A stretch of DNA of 64,000 nt, from contig NZ_JABWGO010000009.1 in assembly GCF_013363995.1 (NCBI RefSeq), positions 248,001-312,000 of the forward strand, in the 5' to 3' direction. Source of the DNA: Nonomuraea rhodomycinica (lineage in GTDB: Bacteria > Actinomycetota > Actinomycetes > Streptosporangiales > Streptosporangiaceae). A program made the translations under genes and the position numbers. The notes beneath the pieces are model-generated. The model was not told the origin of the DNA. It did no database searches and worked only from the letters and a program-made list of their open reading frames with translations. The stretch's first letter is position 1. Each line of letters opens with the position of its first letter. Of the stretch, positions 60,023-64,000 are shown one piece after another.

Positions 60023-60322
60023 ATGACCAGAACGGTGGAACTCACCCGGTTCCGCGTGTCTCCGGAGAACGCCGAGCGGCTGCTCGCCGCCCGTCCCGGA
60101 ATGCTCGCGGACTTCCGCGCGGACCGCGCGGGCTTCGTCGGAGCGCGCCTGGTGCGCCTGCCCGGCGACGAGTGGCTCGACATCGTCGAGTGGCGCACGC
60201 CCGAGGACCGCGCCGCCTCGGCCGCCAAGGGCGGCAACCTGCCCGGCATCCGGGCCTTCTTCGAGCTGATCGACGAGCTGGTGTCCGCGGAAGACGGCAC
60301 CACGGAAGAGAACGAGGGCTGA
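60023..60322 (+). CDS. Antibiotic biosynthesis monooxygenase (ABM) domain protein
   Basis: The 99-residue protein TRTVELTRFRVSPENAERLL, with GARLVRLPGDEWLDIVEW and the final helix, fits the dimeric alpha-beta barrel ABM family. Members are quinol or heme-degrading monooxygenases or dehalogenation helpers. It is followed after two bases by the NmrA-like gene. Confidence 0.8.
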   Translation: MTRTVELTRFRVSPENAERLLAARPGMLADFRADRAGFVGARLVRLPGDEWLDIVEWRTPEDRAASAAKGGNLPGIRAFFELIDELVSAEDGTTEENEG

Positions 60323-60324
60323 CC

Positions 60325-61167
60325 ATGACCATGCTCATCACCGGAGCCACCGGCACCGTCTCCAGCGCCGTGCTCGACGCGCTGCCCGGCAAGGACGGCG
60401 TGCGGGTGCTGGTGCGCGACCCCGCCAAGGCCCCCGCCGGATACGAGGTGGCCGTCGGCGACCTGGACGACCCGGCGACGCTCACCGACGCCTTCGACGG
60501 CGTCGAGACGCTGTGGCTGCTCACCGCGATGGGTCCGCAGGCGCCCCACGCCAGCATGAACGCGCTCTGGGCGGCCCGCCAGGCGGGCGTGCGGCACGTG
60601 GTGCGCATGTCGGCCATCGGCGCCGCGCACGACGCGCCCACCCGCAACGGCCGCCTGCACGCCCTGTCGGACGCCGAGCTCCAGGCGTCCGGCCTGGGCT
60701 GGACCGTCATCCGCCCGGCCTTCTTCATGCAGAACCTGTTCGGCTCGGTCACCGGCGACACCTTGTACGGCGCGACCGGGCAGGGCCGGCTCGGCCTCAT
60801 CGACGTGCGGGACATCGGCGAGTTCGCCGCCACCGTCCTCACCGACCCCCGACCGCACACAGGCAAGGTCTACACCCTGACCGGCCCGGCCAGCATCTCG
60901 CTCGGCGAGGCGGCCGGACAGCTCACCGAGGTGTACGGCCGGCCGATCGCCTACCACTCCCTGGAGCCGGAGCAGGCCTACGCCGGCATGAGGGAGGCCG
61001 GCGTGCCCGAATGGATCGCCGCGGTCACCGCGGAGTACCTGCGCGCCTACGCGAGGGGCTGGGGCGACTACACGACGAAGGACTACGAGTCGGTGACGGG
61101 CAGGCAGCCCACGCCGTTCGCGGACTTCGCCCGGGCCCACGCGGACCGCCTCATCGGCCAGGCATGA
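60325..61167 (+). CDS. NmrA-like NAD(P)-binding protein
   Basis: The 280-residue protein has the Rossmann start MLITGATGTVSSAVLDAL and resembles NmrA/quinone-oxidoreductase-like proteins (QorB type), without the usual catalytic Tyr-x-x-x-Lys of true short-chain dehydrogenases being evident. Together with the ABM protein and MarR it looks like an electrophile- or quinone-detoxification operon; that is inferred from context. Confidence 0.85.
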   Translation: MTMLITGATGTVSSAVLDALPGKDGVRVLVRDPAKAPAGYEVAVGDLDDPATLTDAFDGVETLWLLTAMGPQAPHASMNALWAARQAGVRHVVRMSAIGAAHDAPTRNGRLHALSDAELQASGLGWTVIRPAFFMQNLFGSVTGDTLYGATGQGRLGLIDVRDIGEFAATVLTDPRPHTGKVYTLTGPASISLGEAAGQLTEVYGRPIAYHSLEPEQAYAGMREAGVPEWIAAVTAEYLRAYARGWGDYTTKDYESVTGRQPTPFADFARAHADRLIGQA

Positions 61168-61318
61168 GGCAGGCCACGGTCGGGCGTGTCGGAAGCCATG
61201 GCCGACAAGACGCACGTAACGGCGCCCGGCCCCGTGCGGGCTCAGCGGCCGTATCCCTGGAGGCCCTCAGCCCTGTACGGCGACTGGCGTCAACCAGGCT
61301 GTGCCGTAACAGAAAGAT

Positions 61319-61993
61319 CTACGCATCGGTGAGGGCGATGAGAATGTGCTCCATGCAGGCATGGCTGGCGCGCTCGGCGGCGGTCGCGTCGCCGGCGGCG
61401 ATCGCGCGGGCGATCGCGTCGTGCGGGATGTAGCTCTTGTTGAGCGACGTGCCCGCGGCGGTGATGCTCGCCCGCAGCGCGGCCGAGAAGTCCTCGAACA
61501 GGTCGATCAGCACGAGATTGTGGGTCGCATGCGCGACCGCCATGTGGAAGGCCAGGTCGGCCTCCACGAAGAAGTCGGGGTCGTCGAGGTCCCAGGCGCG
61601 CTCGCGCTCGGCGAGCGCCGCCTCGATGCGCAGGATGTCCTCGTCGGTGCGCCTGGTGGCGGCCAGCCGGGCCGACTCCACCTCAAGGGCGCGCCGTACC
61701 TCCAGGATCTCCAACTGCTCCGCCTGCCGCAGGCGGCGGAGCATGGCGCCGGAGAGCTCGCTCGTCGCGCGGACGTAGGTGCCGTCGCCCTGACGGCACT
61801 CCAGCAGCCCCGCGTGAGTCAGTGCGCGTACGGCCTCACGAACGGTGTTGCGCCCCACCCCGAGCTGCTCGGCCAGCACCGTCTCGGTCGGGATCTTGCC
61901 GTTCATCTGCCACGACCCTGATGTGATCTGCTCCTTGAGCTGATCGATCACCTGGTCCACGAGCGAAGCCCGCTGCGCCGTACGCAGACTCAC
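61319..61993 (-). CDS. GntR-family regulator, FadR subgroup
   Basis: The 224-residue protein has a winged helix (IPTETVLAEQLGVGRNTVREAVRALTHAGLLECRQGDGTYV) and an all-helical FCD ligand domain (DPDFFVEADLAFHMAVAHATHN, with likely metal-binding Asp/His). The regulated genes are not obvious, since neighbours point elsewhere. The start is preceded by CGGAGG. Confidence 0.93.
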   Translation of the reverse strand: MSLRTAQRASLVDQVIDQLKEQITSGSWQMNGKIPTETVLAEQLGVGRNTVREAVRALTHAGLLECRQGDGTYVRATSELSGAMLRRLRQAEQLEILEVRRALEVESARLAATRRTDEDILRIEAALAERERAWDLDDPDFFVEADLAFHMAVAHATHNLVLIDLFEDFSAALRASITAAGTSLNKSYIPHDAIARAIAAGDATAAERASHACMEHILIALTDA

Positions 61994-62028
61994 AGTCCGC
62001 CTCCTCCGGGGAAACCAATCATCCTATG

Positions 62029-62039
62029 AGTCAATGACT
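62029..62039. promoter_or_regulatory. Candidate GntR operator
   Basis: AGTCA-A-TGACT is an inverted repeat 35 bp upstream of the GntR start. Short, but in the right place for autoregulation. Confidence 0.45.
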
Positions 62040-62103
62040 GGTAGACCCTAATTATTCCAGACCGAAGAACACAAATCTGGAACTCCCAGGAGGAGTTTTC
62101 CGA

Positions 62104-63447
62104 TCAACCGGAGACCGCGGCGTCCACCGGCAGGCCGGCCAGCGCGGAGTGCACCCCAGCGGCTTCCAGCGCCTTACGATACGCGGCGGTCTGGTGCGCC
62201 CTGCCTCCGGCCCGGCCGTACAGGTCGCCGAGCTCGCGCCAGCAGCGGGCCGCCTGACGGTCGGTGCCGTACATCGGCCGGCCCAGCGCCCGCAGCAGCT
62301 CTGACGCCCCGGCCAGATGCGCCGACGCGTCACCGCCCAGGTCGAGCGCCACGGTCGCGAGCACCAGCCGGGCCTCGGCCGCGGTGGTGCGCGACGCGTC
62401 GGCCGCCGCCTCCAGGACCGCGCTCGCCAGCTCGCCCGCCCGCGCCGGGTCACCGGCGCGCAGCCGGACCCGCGCGTGCGCGATCAGCGCCTCGCCGCGC
62501 TCCCCGCCGGCGCCGGAGGCCGCGGTGAACGTCCTGGCCGCCGCCTCCACCAGCCGCTCGGCCTCGGCGACAGGCGTCGTCGTGAGCCGCGCCCAGTGCA
62601 CGGCGACCCGCGCGAGCTGCAGCGCGATCCGCGCCGGGCGGCCCGCCGTGATGGCGTCGTCGGCCAGCCGGACGGCCAGCGCCGAGTCGTCGCCCGCCGC
62701 GGCGGCGACGCTCGCCTGCCACAGGGCGTGAATCTCTCCGGAACGGTCCACAACGCCAGGAACGCCGTTGACCTCGAGCACCCGTCGCACGTAGGCGAGC
62801 TCGGCGGAGTCGCTGTCCATCTCCTCGCGCGCCTCGACGATCGCCGCGGCCAGGTCGACGGCGATCTCACCCTGCGTGAGCGACAGCCGCTCGGCCTGCT
62901 CCAGCGCGTGGGCGGCGAGGTCGCGGGCCCGCAGCCGGTCGCCGGCGTGCTGGTAGCAGCGGCTCAGCGCGACCGCGAGCGGCAGGTCGGCCAGCCGCTC
63001 CGGGTGGGCCGACGCCTCCCTGCGCAGCCGCTCGAACGCCTCGACGGCCTGACCCAGCCGACCCTGCGCCTCCAGCGCGCGCGCCCGGCCGAAGCGGGCG
63101 TGCGCCGTGAGCATGGCGTTCTCCTCGTCGGCGGCCTTCACGATCTCCGTGAAGCGCTCCGCCGCGAGGACCGGGTCGCCGTGGCGCAGCTCCAGCTCGG
63201 CGTGCCGCAGCCCGAGCTCGGTGTCGATCCGCTGGCGCGGCTCGATGCCGTGCAGGAGGAACTCGGTGGTGCACCCCAGCCGCTCCGCCAGGAGCCGGGC
63301 GACCACCGGAGTCGGAGTTCGCTTACCCGACTCGATGAGCGAGACATAACTGTCAGACAGGTCGGGCCCGGCCAGCTGGGCCTGGGACATCCGCCTGTTC
63401 AGCCGCAGTCCGCGGACGCGGTCACCGATGGTTCCCTGACTCGGCAT
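62104..63447 (-). CDS. XRE-family regulator with TPR-like C-terminal region
   Basis: The 447-residue protein has an N-terminal helix-turn-helix (IGDRVRGLRLNRRMSQAQLA, SDSYVSLIESGKRTP) and a long Ala-rich helical-repeat region with TPR-like character, the architecture of many actinomycete regulators that sense peptides or cell-state signals. No partner gene is seen. Confidence 0.88.
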   Translation of the reverse strand: MPSQGTIGDRVRGLRLNRRMSQAQLAGPDLSDSYVSLIESGKRTPTPVVARLLAERLGCTTEFLLHGIEPRQRIDTELGLRHAELELRHGDPVLAAERFTEIVKAADEENAMLTAHARFGRARALEAQGRLGQAVEAFERLRREASAHPERLADLPLAVALSRCYQHAGDRLRARDLAAHALEQAERLSLTQGEIAVDLAAAIVEAREEMDSDSAELAYVRRVLEVNGVPGVVDRSGEIHALWQASVAAAAGDDSALAVRLADDAITAGRPARIALQLARVAVHWARLTTTPVAEAERLVEAAARTFTAASGAGGERGEALIAHARVRLRAGDPARAGELASAVLEAAADASRTTAAEARLVLATVALDLGGDASAHLAGASELLRALGRPMYGTDRQAARCWRELGDLYGRAGGRAHQTAAYRKALEAAGVHSALAGLPVDAAVSG

Positions 63448-63481
63448 CTCATCTCTCAGGGCGGGGAAGGGTCAACAACAC

Positions 63482-63492
63482 GCAATGATTGC
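63482..63492. promoter_or_regulatory. Inverted repeat upstream of the XRE gene
   Basis: GCAAT-G-ATTGC lies 35 bp upstream of the XRE start and is a possible operator. Confidence 0.4.
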
Positions 63493-63543
63493 ATGAAGTG
63501 GCCGAATCTGGTATCCCCAGGTGAAGAATTCCCCTACGCAGGA

Positions 63544-64000
63544 TTAATCGTCGCCGCTGTCCTTGCTGGGGAAAAGCATCTGACAGACCTCGAGGTAGAG
63601 GGTCTCGGGGTAGGGAATGTACGGCACGGTCGAGAGTGCCTGGTCCTGACCGGCGGATTCCAGGATGAACTCACCGTAACCGAGCATGCGCCCAAGGAGA
63701 GATCGCTTGAAACTCATGTCGGTGACCTTGGACAGCGGCATCATCGCGACCTTGCGCGTGATCAGTCCCGTGGTGGACAACATCCGCTTAGAAGTCACCA
63801 CAAAGTAATCGACCGACCACTCCGCGACTTTCCACACGAAACGGATCAGCAGCAACAGCCAGAGCCACCAGACGACCACCAGGGCCGTGCCGCCTCCGGA
63901 GTCGCCGAAGAACTTGCTGAGCAGTCCGGCGATGATCAGGCCGCCGAAGACCTCGGCGACCGGACGGAGCAGCACGGCCGGGTGGCGCCGCACCATGATG
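63544..64000 (-). CDS. PH-domain membrane protein, 3' part (runs off right edge)
   Basis: The visible 150 residues have two hydrophobic segments (AEVFGGLIIAGLLSKFF and TALVVVWWLWLLLLIRFVW) and then a bacterial PH domain (YFVVTSKRMLSTTGLITRK, MMPLSKVTDMSFKRSLLGRM, GYGEFILESAGQDQAL) as in YdbS/YdbT-like proteins. An ATG lies at 63996, but the frame continues past the window edge and relatives have more N-terminal sequence, so the true start is probably outside. Confidence 0.8.
   Translation of the reverse strand, partial: IMVRRHPAVLLRPVAEVFGGLIIAGLLSKFFGDSGGGTALVVVWWLWLLLLIRFVWKVAEWSVDYFVVTSKRMLSTTGLITRKVAMMPLSKVTDMSFKRSLLGRMLGYGEFILESAGQDQALSTVPYIPYPETLYLEVCQMLFPSKDSGDD

Noticed and set aside
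1..64000. tRNA, rRNA, tmRNA or insertion-sequence genes
   Set aside because: I saw no cloverleaf with a GTTCGA-type T-loop, no rRNA stretch and no transposase frame, though reading by eye could miss a degenerate one.

Overview
The window is high-GC actinobacterial chromosome around the replication origin. Gene order, leaderless-style GTG/TTG starts, a Soj/Spo0J-type parABS locus and an inositol-phosphate synthase/PadR pair all point to Actinomycetota. The combination of mycobacterial-like core synteny with LAL-type regulators, SMP-30 and DrrAB-like exporters suggests a filamentous genus, perhaps Streptosporangiales; that last step is inference.

Region 1 (1-9050) is the origin: the first 34 codons of dnaN, an oriC-like spacer rich in DnaA boxes, dnaA (minus), then on the plus strand rpmH-rnpA-yidD-yidC-khpB, rsmG, parA and parB. 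Six parS-type sites lie in and just after parAB, flanking the relic of a HAD phosphatase gene. Region 2 (9050-24800) carries a threonine-aldolase-like enzyme, a D-Ala-D-Ala ligase, a PLP aminotransferase, a GNAT protein and then the block trxA-trxB-anti-sigma-sigM-pseudokinase-murJ-DUF6049-(YbaK)-pcnA. This is the order known from Mycobacterium, except that the MurJ flippase and its pseudokinase are two genes rather than one fusion. Region 3 (24800-37700) holds an MFS protein, idi, ino1-padR with a clear palindromic operator, a DUF5318 protein, a class A PBP, two membrane glycosyltransferases, nfo, two small membrane proteins and rpsF-ssb-rpsR-rplI. Region 4 (37700-45300) has a 20-bp minisatellite, an amino-acid ABC importer, an APC permease, a MATE exporter and dnaB, which is preceded by its own cluster of DnaA boxes.

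Region 5 (45300-64000) is more accessory: GtrA, a MacB/FtsX-type ABC exporter, a LAL regulator, a universal stress protein, lrp-soxR with an 18-bp perfect palindrome at their junction, SMP-30, a DrrAB-like exporter divergent from a two-component system, a second complete DnaN-like sliding clamp, a MarR/ABM/NmrA module, and GntR and XRE-TPR regulators. A PH-domain membrane protein runs off the right edge.

Functionally the left two thirds joins replication initiation (DnaA, DnaN, DnaB, SSB), chromosome segregation (ParABS), ribosome and membrane-protein assembly (L34, RnpA, YidD, YidC, KhpB, S6, S18, L9) and cell-wall building (Ddl, MurJ, PBP, glycosyltransferases). The right third is mostly sensing and export. 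No rRNA, tRNA, CRISPR array, insertion sequence or prophage was seen.
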